A DNA stretch of 64,000 bases. It comes from Epiperipatus broadwayi. Lineage: Eukaryota > Onychophora > Udeonychophora > Euonychophora > Peripatidae. This document shows positions 36,174 through 48,599 of the stretch, piece by piece. Below the pieces are notes generated by a model, which was not told where the DNA came from, did no database searches, and saw only the letters and a program-made list of their open reading frames with translations. Position 1 is the first letter of the stretch; each line of letters opens with the position of its first letter. Location of the stretch: NCBI GenBank assembly GCA_028023455.1, contig JAQFVV010006842.1:126001-190000 (forward strand). The letters are read 5' to 3'. Made by a program: the position numbers and the translations under genes.

Positions 36174-36778
36174 CTGCCATGAATTTAAGACTGCAAAATC
36201 TACTTGGATTGTAATATTGACAAAAAAATATAATTGGATAACATTCAGGGCTTAAAATATCTATGGAGCCTTATATATGTGTGTGCTAGCATAAGAAGAT
36301 TTGAAAGAAACTGCTGCAAAATCAAAAAAATTAAATCAAAGTTTTATATATGCTAATAGTAACAGATGCTCAGATAAAAAAAAATCACTTATCAACAACA
36401 GTTAAAAATAAAATGCTAATATTTATAAATATTCATAAAATCTTTCTTCTAAATTAATAACGATTACAATGCAGACTAAATTTGTCATTTGATAATTTAA
36501 ATAATATCAATCAAGTAAAGCAAAAGATAAATTAAAACGTAGATAGTATTTGTGTATTATAAATAAATAAATTTTTTCCATATATTCTTATTTTATTTGT
36601 ATGAAAGAAAATCTAGTTAATCCTTCCGTGGCTATATGTATTTATAATTTTAATTATATATAATATTATAGTATATCAATGGTGAATTATAAATGTACAT
36701 CTTAATAAATTTGTTGTCCATAATATAGGTGTTTGAGTTATTACTGCATGAATCATTAAAAAACTATTTGATCTTATC
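36174..36778. other. Intronic AT-rich sequence
   Basis: No feature was recognised. Confidence 0.4.
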
Positions 36779-37256
36779 CTATAGTACAGGGGTGGGCAAT
36801 TGTTTTGGCTTGGGGGCCACTTTGTGAAAGTGAAGGTTAGCGGAGGGCCGCACCTTTTTTTCATGACAGAATAAACACACTGCTTTATTCCCTGTATTAC
36901 CAAAGAAATATTTGTTTGTCATTCTTCATTAAACACATGACATTCATTACCGATTTTAAATTTTTCGGAGGGTTCATAGTTTCATTAAAGTTGGAAATGT
37001 ATATATTTGCTAATGCAAAGACAAAATTGAAATTAAACAAATCAACTGGAAAAGCACTGCACATCGTATCTACGCTGCACATATGCATTGATGTGACCAT
37101 CCTAGTGGAAAATACAAGATGGAAATTCGGTCAAGCAATGGGAAGAAAATCTCAGTCCAAGGCAAATTTTTCTGATTGTCTTGGAGGGCCACATAAAAAC
37201 TCTTAGTGGACCGGATGTGGCCCTCGGGCTGCTATTTGCCCACCCCTGCTATAGTA
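36779..37256. mobile_element. Non-autonomous hAT MITE with perfect target duplication
   Basis: The element proper is 36787-37248 (462 bp). Its ends are CAGGGGTGGGCAA and its exact inverse TTGCCCACCCCTG. The 8-bp duplication CTATAGTA flanks it (36779-36786 and 37249-37256). Sub-terminal GGGGGCCACTTTGTG and GGAGGGCCACATAAAA are typical of Buster/Charlie-like hAT MITEs. The open frames inside it have no domain. Confidence 0.95.
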
Positions 37257-40200
37257 CATTCCATGTTACACCTCACTATTAAGTAAAACATTATTCAATA
37301 TATTTTACCTTCTTTACCAAGCAAAGAGTACTCATTATTTGGACCATTGATGCTCTTTTGCAAATGTATCAGTCTATTGTACATGTAGATATAAACGATT
37401 ATAAAATCATTTGTGATCAACTCATTTATTAGTCATATATTTAAACTGCCTCAATATGACATTTACTTAGCATATTTAAATTTTCCAAATATGTAATACA
37501 TAAGTGGATAAAACAACTTGGTTTATGATTATATTTATTATATGTAGTTGCCTAAATATTTAACGCATTTGCAGGCCAACTAGTCATACTCAGTTATATT
37601 TTCAGTACACTTGTGGTCATCTAATCCAAGGGCATTTACTGACAGTCAGTTCCATTTATGATATTAGTTATCTATTGTGATGAGCAGACTATATTTTATG
37701 CTATCCATTATAAATTTTATCTTGTCCAAATTATAGTATTTTATTGTATTCACGATTACCCAATTATGCAAACTATTCAGTGAACAGCACTTAATTTAGC
37801 TTTACATTTAGTGGTCTTTATTAGAATAGTTTCATTTATAATATACATACATACCTTAAACATATATACATACACCAATATAATCAAAATTTATATTAAT
37901 TTTATATCATAAAATATTACAAAAATCAAATCAATAAACCCTTAGCATTTATTAATTATTTTATATTAATTAAAATTATCATACATATAAAGCTGTAAAA
38001 AATATAGCCAATCTATGAAACTTACACTCTTTTATTATTTATTTTTATTACTAATCTAAATATTATTTTATGAACTTTAAATTTAAGAATTATTATGTTT
38101 AACTTACTAGTATAAATTATTTTTATTGTAAAATGTATTTATAAGTATATATATATATTATAATTCTTACCTAACTAATACCAATACCAACTTCCTCCTT
38201 ATTATTCAGTTTTTCAACAGTCACTAATTTGAATTTGATTCTTTTGATATTTTATGATAAATAGTACAAGTTTTGAGTATATTATTGTATATATATATGT
38301 TTAAGGTATATAGATGGTTTATACATATTGAAGCAATGGATCTGAAGCCCGATCCATGCTTCACATCTTCCTATAAACTTAATTAGTATTGTAGACCTGA
38401 ATTAAGTTTATAGTTGAATATCAGCAGGGTTTTGCATTAGAGTTAAAAATAATTATGCTTATCAAATGTGTTTTACATTTAAATATTTTGTTTTAAATAA
38501 ATTTCATTCTATTAATAAAAATTGCTTAACCTATTAGTCAAACATATATATTGTACCCTTACTTCTGGATATATAAAATAGTTTAAAATACAACTAGCTC
38601 AGTTACGTTATTATGCTTCATTAAAATTTGCATATCTATCTTTAATATACTTTTATATTATCATATCTTAATTAAATAATTATATATTAAAATTATGAGA
38701 CTGTGAAGTAAAGTTACAAAGTAATAAGCAGATTTACACTGAGTCAATATCTCCCAAGATACTGTCTCAATGGCATAAGAATACTATCACTACCCTATCA
38801 CTTTACCACTACATCTATAGCATTCTTATGGCTTTTAAATGAAATAAATTATCTTTAATAATACTAAAATAATTCCTAACTTTAACTTAAAATATAATTA
38901 AATAATCTCAGGTTCTTCTAAGCTGTTTTAAAATAATAATAATTCATGTAAATAAGTATGATGTGGGATTTTATATCAAACTTAAATACACCTAACTTAT
39001 TCTAATAATAACAATAAATAATAGTCTTAAAGTGTAATTTAATCTCATCTATTTCTATGATATAATCAATCATTAAATAAATAAACAATTATATGTATAT
39101 CTTTTATTTTATATGGTATCTTCATTTTTAAAATAGATTAAAATCTTAGACTTAATAATCTGTGGCAATAAACAATATTGTATTCTTATAATGTGTATTG
39201 TAATCATCTTATGACCATTGTAATATTTATGTTCATGTCAATCAATTCTTATAAAATAATGTTAAGCAAATATGGTATTCAATTCTAAGTAATAATAACA
39301 AATTCAATTTTGTGCAAATATTATGTTTATTTCAAATCATCTGATGTCAAAATATTGTGGTGAAAAATAATGAAACTCGACACACTTTTAAAACAAATTA
39401 ACAAATTTATTTACACTATTTTACAATTTAAAATTTATGACAACCAATAAAATAAAAATAAGAAATACAAATATAAGAGGCTTACACTGTTATTAACTTA
39501 TGTACTTAATAAGAAGTTACACATTCCTTCAAATGCTATATTAATAATATTACAGTGTGTTTTCCTTAAATTAGATTTTAAATAAATAGTTATACTTTAA
39601 TTACTACAAATAACAATATGTTAAGACTATTTATGTAGCATGTGTACATAATGTAGCTTTACCTATTAAATAACTACATTAATTAAATATCATTTATAAT
39701 ATATTATAATGTATTCACTTTATTACTAGCATTGCTTAATATCTGTATATAAAATCAATATCTCTTTATAACGTAAAACAAATGATTGGTTATAATTATA
39801 TTCCACCTAATGTAATTCCTGTTATATGTTTTATAAAATATGCATTCTATATCTGTATTATTCAAACATTAATATTTAAATCATTCATCAATTTTAAATT
39901 CACAAAACATTACATTAGATAAATTTTATGATTCCTTTCTGTGTAAAATCATTATTTTACCCTATGTGCTTTACTAACCTTTCTAATAAATTTCTATCTA
40001 TAAAACATATTCTAAACTTATTTAAAACATTTTCCGGAAAAACAAATATCAACTTCAAATAAAATATTCGTTATCCAAATTACTCATACTATATTGTCTA
40101 TACTTAGTAAACTTTTCAATCTAAATATAGCCTCTACCTAAAACGTAACTTAACTTATCTAATAAACAGAAAAATAAAATAGACTTTTAAAATCCTTTTC

Positions 40201-42690
40201 TGACTTGCAAAAATAAAATAATTACTTAGATAAATAATAAACATCATTTTAACACTAAGCATAAATAAAAAAATATCAAAATTATTTACGAAAGAATCAT
40301 ATAATTATTTCTAAGCCTTTACATAATGTTGTATTATGTTTATATTATAAATCAAAAATTATGCATATTTTAATAAAGTTTGTTGTCAATATAATGTATG
40401 TGTTTTCATAAAATATTTATCCATTCATTCTACAACAACATAACATTCAGTTGATCTAAAGAAAACATATTAAATTCATTAAAAATCATTATACAATATT
40501 TTTACCATAATAATAATAATGTCCATTCTGCTATCCAGTATTCTTCGGAATTTGCAGCTTCATAAAATAAAAAATCATTCACATTTTCACTCATAAACAT
40601 TCATTAGAATATTCCGTGTTATACTAATTATAAAAATAAGTTTATGTAATTAATTATTATATTATTTTTAAGTTACTATTTAATAAATGTACCTAACCTA
40701 CTTTTTAAAAGTTTAATAATATTTAAATTTTATGTTAAATAAATAAAATAAAATCATATTACATAGTCCATCGTCGACTTTTGTCCTACCATAAAAGTTC
40801 TAACAAATATCCTCCGTATAAAGTCAATAAAACACTATTTCCTGTTCCGTTGAATCACGTGTTTCTTGAAAGTTTATAATAAAAATGATAACGTTCTTTT
40901 TTTTTCAAAAATAAAAATAAGTTCCCCAAGAAAACAAAACAAAATTAAAAACAATAGTTATAAATTCTCTGGATCCAGTTCTTCATAGATTATCGTTTAA
41001 AAGTTATTATTTCTAAATTAATTCATAGTTTATAAATTATTTAAATTAAATTTCTTTAATCAATTTGGCATGCTTGGCTTAGTTTGATTTGATTTGGACA
41101 TCCATGTAGTACTTGCGCATTTATAAATACCATATTCCGGTAAGAATTAATTTCTTCATCTATAACGTCCAGCATTTAGATAACTTTAATAAAATAATTT
41201 TATTATATTACGATTTTTTAAAATACTTATACTTATAATATATTTGCCTTTTCAAATTATCAATCTCTAGTCTTTTAAGCATAAAGACTTAACAAGGCAA
41301 GTATTTATTTAAAATTACTACTGCATCTTATATCTTTCCACAAGATATACATTTTACTTCTATAATTTGTCAAAATACTTTCTTTTACAGAAATATTTAT
41401 ATTTTTTTAAAATATCTATTAGTAATAGACAATAGTAATTTAACTTTTGAAAACTATTTTTAGTCCAAAATACTACTTTTCTCCATCTTGTAGTTTTATG
41501 TACTAATCCAGCGTCTGTTACTTCTATAACATAAAGTTTCTGATATATTTCTCCGATGTGTGAGGTTTCCATTGATTATTTGTACGTAAATTGAGTTTCG
41601 ATATTGAGAAGATAATAGGGAATATTAAGTTCCTACTGCATATTCATTACTTTAAAAATATTATAAATTATTCAATAACACTCTTCTGATTTTACAACTG
41701 ATTTTAAGAGCGTTTATAAATTTACTTGGCTATTTTTTTAATAGCACAAACGACTTAGAAGTTTTATTGTAGAGAGACCCCCTCAACAATTGAATCTAGC
41801 TTATATACTGCCAGAAACACCTTATCTGATTGGTAGGTTTAAACAATCAAAATTTCTTATTTACATATTTACCAACACAATATTAAAAATAAATAATGAC
41901 TTATTTAATATTTAATATTTTATCAAATTCTTTCAAAACAATATTTATCGTTTATTTAAATCTATTAAACATTCTTTTGAAATATTCTTTCTCACTTAAT
42001 TTAAATCTTAACTTTTATAAGATCATTTAAAATAAACTAAATCTTTTAAATACGTTATATTTTTAAGACAATATTTTTAAAATCAAATTTAATATTTTAC
42101 ATTAATATCTTTATTTTTTAATACGTGATAACTCACGTATTATTTATAAATTTACAACATGATTTTTTAAAATAATTATGCAACTTTATTAGACAACTTC
42201 CACGCGTGTGTGTATAACATCTGTTCTTTATAATACAAGAACGCTTGTCTAAAAATAAACTTAACAATTGCTTTTTTTTAAAATAAATATTTATTTTTTA
42301 AAAATAAATAAGATATTATATCAGATTTTAAAATAATTATTTGATATGATTAAAATCAAATATTAATCTCAATTTAAGTACTTATAATTTAAAATATTTT
42401 TATTCACTTTTAACATATATTTCAAATTTAAAATATCTTTGTTTAATTTTAACTGGTCTTTTAAATACTTTAACTTTAAACATTTGTTATTAAATTTATT
42501 AATGCAGTATTATAATATAATCATCATCATCTTAAATATCTTCTCAATACCAACACAATTCACATATCAAATACTCATAGATTGCTTTAATTAAACTTAT
42601 GGTAATATTACCACAAGCAAAGTCAACATCACACTTTTAAAATACTTCTTAAATTTAAAATTTTCTACTAAATTAGCACAAAACTTAAAT
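37257..42690. other. 5.4-kb extremely AT-rich gene-free stretch
   Basis: Very low GC with almost no GC-rich patch, no long ORF and none of the repeat families found elsewhere in the window. A GC island near 41780-41795 (GAGAGACCCCCTCAACAATT) and a TATATACTGCC nearby are the only contrasts. It may be the interior of an old non-coding retroelement that ends in the LTR-like stretch downstream, or simply decayed DNA. Confidence 0.35.
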
Positions 42691-44580
42691 GGTGACCCAT
42701 ATAAAAGGGCACAATATACATCTAGCGTATATATATGAGTTAATGCAAAATTCTGCTGAAATAAAATGCTTATTCTACTATAAAAAAATAATAATATATT
42801 GTTGTTAAAATTTTGTGAAAATATTTAGTATGATTTGATTTTGAGATAAGCCCACCAACATTTCTAAAAGAATGTATATTTTAATTAGTTAAGCCCATTC
42901 AAGTCAAATTAAAGATGGCCTTCTCTTTCTTTCTTTTTAGTTAATAGAATTCAAACTTTAAAGAAAGAAATTTAGAGTAAAAAAGTAAAAGTTATTTTTA
43001 GAAAATGTTGCTTTGAAACAAAGGCGCATGGGGAGGCTTATCAAGATCTCAGATCATACAAACAATAGAAGGTAGCTAAGAAAAAAAGTTATAAAAGGGA
43101 GAGAACAAAAGAGGAGATTCATTCAGATTTTGCTATTGGAAGAGTGATATCAGATTTTGCAATTGCAAGGCATTCAGATTTTGCTATTGCAAGTTTCAGT
43201 CAGATCTGCTATTGCAAGCTGCATTCAGATTTCTCTTAGGAGAACTCTGTCAGATTTTGTTTGTGATTTTATTCCAAAAAGTCTACAATTATCGTCTACA
43301 AATCATGAAGAAGTTTGAACCTGCTCAAGCTAAAAATCGTATAAGTATGATGGATTCTAATATGCTCGGCTAGGCAAATAAATAGCTTTGCCTATCGCCA
43401 GGGTTCCTCAATACCAGAAAAATGCCGTAGTATTTACTCAATCGTCATCTGAACTCTGTGCCGTGTCTGGAGGACTTTTTGTGAAACCATGCTACTGATT
43501 TCCACTTTCCTTGTCCGGTCGAACACATCTCATCAGACGGATCAAGCTACGCCCGTCGATGGAACATGACCAAGGAATAAGGATGGTAATCATATCTCTC
43601 CTCATGAACTATTCATTATGCTACCCTTTTTGTCCATACTTTTTATAATTGCTTTCTTGAATATTTATGAAATGTTTGCTTAATGATATTTATAATGTAA
43701 CTATTTTTATTAGACTAGTTAGATATATGTATATGTGATCATCTACTTAGATATTTAACCCCTTTTCTTCGCTATTCTTCATTACTCCCATGTGTAAATA
43801 TTTTAATTTCATTGCGGTTAAGTTTATTAGTTAATTGTTCATATAAAAATCCCTTTCCAGTTTTATTCATACTTGTAAAATTTAGTACGAGTAAGTTTCT
43901 TTTTTTTCTGTTTTGTTGTTTGCCAATTTGATCTCCTCGATAACGCTTCTTTTGTTCGCCATTAGCTTCTTACGTATGTCAGATTTAGCGATATACATCT
44001 TAAATGGTTTTAAACTCTGTTTTAGTGCAAAGCAATTAGAAACTGCTTTGCGAAAGATTTTTATTATTGCACGTTATCGAGCAGATTCGAGTTGACAATG
44101 TTTAATAAAACTGGGCAGGAAAGATTTAGACCGCAAGCATATTAATCGGGTTTTCATTGTCTCATTAGTTATTCATAAATTTCGGGGAATAGCGAAGGCC
44201 ATTAAATTATTAATAATATTTCAAATGTCATTTATTAAAGATATTTATTTAACTAAAAAGTTTGAGTTTGCTAGTTATCGTTCAATGCTTTGTTTTACTT
44301 TTAAATGATCCAGGCACGCAGAACACATATTTCTAAGTATTTTTGCAATTTAACTATTTAAGCTCCGCAGGTGTTTTTGTCCATGTATCCCGCTGATGCT
44401 AAGCTCGTGGCTCGGGAAGAAAATATCTATGCGTGTCTCAGATAGTGTTGTTGGTTCGTGGGTTAGTCTCGAGAATATACGAAGAGGGCAGGGGTCATAG
44501 TATTCTTGATTTAATATCTCGCGTATGAGTGGCCCCGAGGTACCTTCGCCTAGTATTCGAACTGGGTTAAGCCAACATAC
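42691..44580 (+). other. LTR-like promoter region and GC-richer body, unclassified
   Basis: Two TATA-box-like sites are seen: CCATATAAAAGGGC (about 42697-42710) and GTTATAAAAGGGAGAG (about 43089-43104). The second is followed directly by a minisatellite and by GC-richer sequence (43340-43590 and 44370-44570, for example GTCCGGTCGAACAC). The arrangement would suit the LTR of a retrotransposon, but no paired LTR, primer site or coding region was identified. A 60-codon plus frame at 43913-44095 has no domain. Confidence 0.3.
43120..43260 (+). repeat. Minisatellite, ~27-bp units
   Basis: Five or six imperfect units of CATTCAGATTTTGCTATTGC lie about 20-30 bp below a TATA-like box, so they would be at the very start of any transcript from it. 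Confidence 0.8.
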
Positions 44581-44736
44581 ATCATCTGACCGTCACAATA
44601 TGAGATGTGATATTTATGTACTACATATAAATGGGCATAATATAAGTATGGATAGTATAACTGATGAATATATATATATAATATTATATTTAATGTTTTC
44701 ATGATTGTATGATATAGATAAATTATTATTTTTTGG

Positions 44737-45660
44737 GCCAAACCATGTTCCATTACATACCGATATTTCAGCACAACTAGCATCCACCATTGTCAAGCTC
44801 AATGTATTCCAGCTATGTGGAAATCTCTCATTTTATCTCTGTCTTCTAATATTAACTTAAAATTAATAGGTGGAAAAACTGAGTAAAATAAACATTTTGA
44901 TAAACCCTATATTGTGAATGCTGAACTATTTCAAGTTGAATCTCATTTCTCATCTTGCACTCAATCACATTACTGTTTGAGATCTAACAATTTTTCTTTC
45001 AAAAGTTAACCTTGACAATGGCGGATGCTAGTTCGTCAAAATATCGGTATGTAATGGAAAATAACACATGGTTACATAATAATTTATATATATATATTTG
45101 ATATAAACATTACAAGCGTAAAGCTAAACTAGTCAATAAATAATAAAATTAACCCAAATCCAAAATTCAACCAGACTAGCCAAAAAAAAAAAAAATTAGA
45201 ACACAACCAAAGATTTCACTCCTACAAGCAGACTTCAAGAACTACAAAAAACTACACAATATATATATATATTAGACACTACCTAAAAATCCATTTACTT
45301 CCCATCCATCCTTAATATTAAAAGGACCTTAAATAAGTTAATTGCTTCAGAATAAAAAAATTTCAATAATAAAGATTCTTTAATTCTTCTTTTGATTTCA
45401 TTTCTCTCAAAGAAGACAACCTTAGCTTCATCAAAATTAATAGTGTGGCCTGTATCTTTTTCATGGACATACAAAGCAGAACTAAAATATTTATTTTAAC
45501 CTTACTTTTATGAACCTTTATTCTTTCATTTAAGCACAAACTACTCTGACCTATGTAAACCTTCTTACAAAAACAAAAGATAAAATACAGCACACCAGGA
45601 ATAGTCCTACTATCAAAAATTTCCTTTGTATTTTTTTGTATTATTTAATAAATTTAAGAG
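44737..45660 (-). mobile_element. Penelope-like element, 3' part, with GIY-YIG remnant
   Basis: The minus strand encodes the end of a Penelope-like protein, then its 3' flank down to about 45080. The flanking AATGGCGGATGCTAG... ATCGGTATGTAATGGA occurs on the plus strand at 45004-45060 and inverted at 44737-44800 (ATCGGTATGTAATGGA on the minus strand), giving an inverted pair of pseudo-LTR-like ends. This kind of end structure is characteristic of Penelope-like elements. Confidence 0.7.
45345..45600 (-). pseudogene. GIY-YIG endonuclease C-terminus of a Penelope-like element
   Basis: The minus frame at 45593-45363 begins with YFIFCFCKKVYIGQSSLCLN and ERIKVHKSKV, the VYIGQS and R-x3-H pattern of Penelope GIY-YIG domains. 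After a frameshift near 45480, another frame continues with LYVHEKDTGHTINFDEAKV and FFERNEIKRRIKESLL, the usual end of these proteins. The reverse transcriptase part is missing. The reading frame is broken, so it is inactive. Confidence 0.85.
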
Positions 45661-45707
45661 TTCTTTTAATATTAAGGGTGGATGGGAAGTAAATGGATTT
45701 GTGGGTA

Positions 45708-47914
45708 GATCTAGTTTCTTTATTCCTGTCTTTCACTGACGATAGCAAATAGCTTGAAATCATGATCTGAAAGTGGAATTATAGTTAGAGATAGTGAATA
45801 CTAACTACTCTGACGTTTATGTAAACGAAAATACGCTTGATAGGTGTTTTTGGTAGGACGCCATCTGTGGACATAAATACAAGCGTTAGCAAGTTTTTTA
45901 ACTTGCATTTTTGTTTATCATAAATGTACCTTTGAGGTCTTTCTTGCAATGATATAGATTGCAGAGGCTTCTACTATGTGGTGATGCTGAACTGAGATCA
46001 GACCCATATAGCTATCTGGTTTGCTATGCTGAGTTTGAAGACATTACGTGTCTAAAAATTCACGCTTGCAAGCTGAATAGAAATTGTTTCATAAACGCTC
46101 AGAGTTTGTATTTAGATCTAGTTTCTTTATTCCTGTCTTTCACTGACGATAGCAAATAGCTTGAAATCATGATCTGAAAGTGGAATTATAGTTAGAGATA
46201 GTGAATACTAACTACTCTGACGTTTATGTAAACGAAAATACGCTTGATAGGTGTTTTTGGTAGGACGCCATCTGTGGACATAAATACAAGCGTTAGCAAG
46301 TTTTTTAACTTGCATTTTTGTTTATCATAAATGTACCTTTGAGGTCTTTCTTGCAATGATATAGATTGCAGAGGCTTCTACTATGTGGTGATGCTGAACT
46401 GAGATCAGACCCATATAGCTATCTGGTTTGCTATGCTGAGTTTGAAGACATTACGTGTCTAAAAAATTCACGCTTGCAAGCTGAATAGAAATTGTTTCAT
46501 AAACGCTCAGAGTTTGTATTTAGATCTAGTTTCTTTATTCCTGTCTTTCACTGACGATAGCAAATAGCTTGAAATCATGATCTGAAAGTGGAATTATAGT
46601 TAGAGATAGTGAATACTAACTACTCTGACGTTTATGTAAACGAAAATACGCTTGATAGGTGTTTTTGGTAGGACGCCATCTGTGGACATAAATACAAGCG
46701 TTAGCAAGTTTTTTAACTTGCATTTTTGTTTATCATAAATGTACCTTTTAGGTCTTTCTTGCAATGATATAGATTGCAGAGGCTTCTACTATGTGGTGAT
46801 GCTGAACTGAGATCAGACCCATATAGCTATCTGGTTTGCTATGCTGAGTTTGAAGACATTACGTGTCTAAAAAATTCACGCTTGCAAGCTGAATAGAAAT
46901 TGTTTCATAAACGCTCAGAGTTTGTATTTAGATCTAGTTTCTTTATTCCTGTCTTTCACTGACGATAGCAAATAGCTTGAAATCATGATCTGAAAGTGGA
47001 ATTATAGTTAGAGATAGTGAATACTAACTACTCTGACGTTTATGTAAACGAAAATACGCTTGATAGGTGTTTTTGGTAGGACGCCATCTGTGGACATAAA
47101 TACAAGCGTTAGCAAGTTTTTTAACTTGCATTTTTGTTTATCTTAAATGTACCTTTGAGGTCTTTCTTGCAATGATATAGATTGCAGAGGCTTCTACTAT
47201 GTGGTGATGCTGAACTGAGATCAGACCCATATAGCTATCTGGTTTGCTATGCTGAGTTTGAAGACATTACGTGTCTAAAAAATTCACGCTTGCAAGCTGA
47301 ATAGAAATTGTTTCATAAACGCTCAGAGTTTGTATTTAGATCTAGTTTCTTTATTCCTGTCTTTCACTGACGATAGCAAATAGCTTGAAATCATGATCTG
47401 AAAGTGGAATTATAGTTAGAGATAGTGAATACTAACTACTCTGACGTTTATGTAAACGAAAATACGCTTGATAGGTGTTTTTGGTAGGACGCCATCTGTG
47501 GACATAAATACAAGCGTTAGCAAGTTTTTTAACTTGCATTTTTGTTTATCATAAATGTACCTTTGAGGTCTTTCTTGCAATGATATAGATTGCAGAGGCT
47601 TCTACTATGTGGTGATGCTGAACTGAGATCAGACTCATATAGCTATCTGGTTTGCTATGCTGAGTTTGAAGACATTACGTGTCTAAAAAATTCACGCTTG
47701 CAAGCTGAATAGAAATTGTTTCATAAACGCTCAGAGTTTGTATTTAGATCTAGTTTCTTTATTCCTGTCTTTCACTGACGATAGCAAATAGCTTGAAATC
47801 ATGATCTGAAAGTGGAATTATAGTTAGAGATAGTGAATACTAACTACTCTGACGTTTATGTAAATGAAAATACGCTTGATAGGTGTTTTTGGTAGGACGC
47901 CATCTGTGGACATA
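45708..47914 (+). repeat. HHR-4 tandem array: 5.4 copies of a 407/408-bp ribozyme-bearing unit
   Basis: Units start at GATCTAG: 45708, 46115, 46523, 46931, 47339 and 47747 (partial, ends 47914). Copies are almost identical; the first is one A shorter, and a handful of single-base changes are visible (for example near 46749, 47143, 47635 and 47865). Each unit has a hammerhead near its start (45730, 46137, 46545, 46953, 47361, 47769), a perfect hairpin GCAAGTT/AACTTGC about 170 bp further on, the palindrome GCTTGCAAGC, and AGACATTACGTGTCT. The 66-codon frame at 45959-46159 spans a unit junction and looks fortuitous. High identity indicates recent amplification or homogenisation. Confidence 0.95.
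45730..45773 (+). ncRNA. Type I hammerhead ribozyme of HHR-4 (six identical copies)
   Basis: Stem I pairs CTTTCA (45730-45735) with TGAAAG (45768-45773), six Watson-Crick pairs. The first box is CTGACGA (45736-45742); position 7 is C, which is tolerated. Stem II is AGC/GCT around AAATA, closed by a T-T mismatch. GAA is at 45756-45758. Stem III is the perfect 8-base palindrome ATCATGAT (45759-45766), and the cleavage-site C is 45767. The same motif recurs at 46137-46180, 46545-46588, 46953-46996, 47361-47404 and 47769-47812 without change. The weak stem II makes monomer activity uncertain. The palindromic stem III suits dimeric folding, which a tandem transcript would allow. Confidence 0.85.
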
Positions 47915-48108
47915 TATATATATAGTGTGGTTTTTTACATTTGAGAAGTCTGCTTGTAGCAGTGAAACCTTTGGTTGTGTTGTAATTATTTTTCTTGGCT
48001 AGTCTGGTTGAAATTTGGATTTGGGGTAATTTTATTATATATTTGACATGTATACATATTATATATCTGGACAAGATATAAAAATTGAGTCAATTTATAA
48101 AAAGATAT

Positions 48109-48535
48109 AATAAACTAATGGTCAGCTTTTCAAGTTAATGCACATGCGCTTTATGAATCTTAATAATAAATGAATACTCTCACTTCCAACACAAGATAAA
48201 GTTTTTGTGAAAGAATAGAATGAATCCACCTATTCTTTCAACCCAAATGCTTAAGTATGGGCAAATCTTAAGTACTGGAAATGAGAGCATGAAGATATTA
48301 ACCAATCACTTTAAATTACTTTTATTATGTCTGAACGAATGACATCTGCAAAATTTATTAGAATTTACGATATGTCATTCTTAAATGAAATTAAAGATAT
48401 GTAAATGAGATATTTATTTTATATAGTGCGATGTTTATGAATTACAATAAACTAATGATCAGCTTTTCAAGCTAATGCACATGCGCTTTATGAATCTTAA
48501 TAATAAATGAATACTCTCACTTCCAACACAAGATA
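48109..48535 (+). repeat. Pair of 90-bp direct repeats, 337-bp spacing
   Basis: Copies at 48109-48198 and 48446-48535 share AATAAACTAATG, TCAGCTTTTCAAG and CACATGCGCTTTATGAATC almost perfectly. A hairpin GAATGACAT/ATGTCATTC (about 48335-48382) lies in the spacer. No ribozyme core was found. A relic of the Penelope-like tail (GAAACTGTAAGG) follows near 48585. Confidence 0.75.
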
Positions 48536-48599
48536 TAATGTTAAGCTGTTCGTTTAAATGATAAACTATTTGTGTATTCATCTTGAAACTGTAAGGCTG

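Larger units (their letters stand above)
45640..48035 (+). mobile_element. Second Penelope-like 3' end (plus), split by a tandem array
   Basis: The plus strand 45660-45707 (ATTAAGGGTGGATGGGAAGT, then AAATGGATTTGTGGGTAG) is the inverse of 45284-45330. The plus strand from 47915 (TATATAGTGTGGTTTTTTAC, then TCTGCTTGTAGCAGTGAAAC) is the inverse of 45120-45265. In the minus copy these two blocks are adjacent; in this copy they are separated by the 2.2-kb HHR-4 array. The array therefore sits inside a Penelope-like 3' flank. Confidence 0.8.

Noticed and set aside
36676-37206. Coding frames on both strands near 37 kb
   Set aside because: They lie within or overlap a non-autonomous hAT MITE with perfect ends and target duplication and contain no domain.
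44700-44810. Intact hammerhead in the Penelope-like flank (TTGACAATGG... GCTGAAATATCGG)
   Set aside because: The first box reads TTGACAA, the stems do not pair, and the base after the supposed stem III is G, which does not fit a cleavage site.
45959-46159. 66-codon frame in the HHR-4 array
   Set aside because: It spans a unit junction and is interrupted in the other units by the extra A in the AAAAAATTC stretch, so it is a by-product of the repeat.
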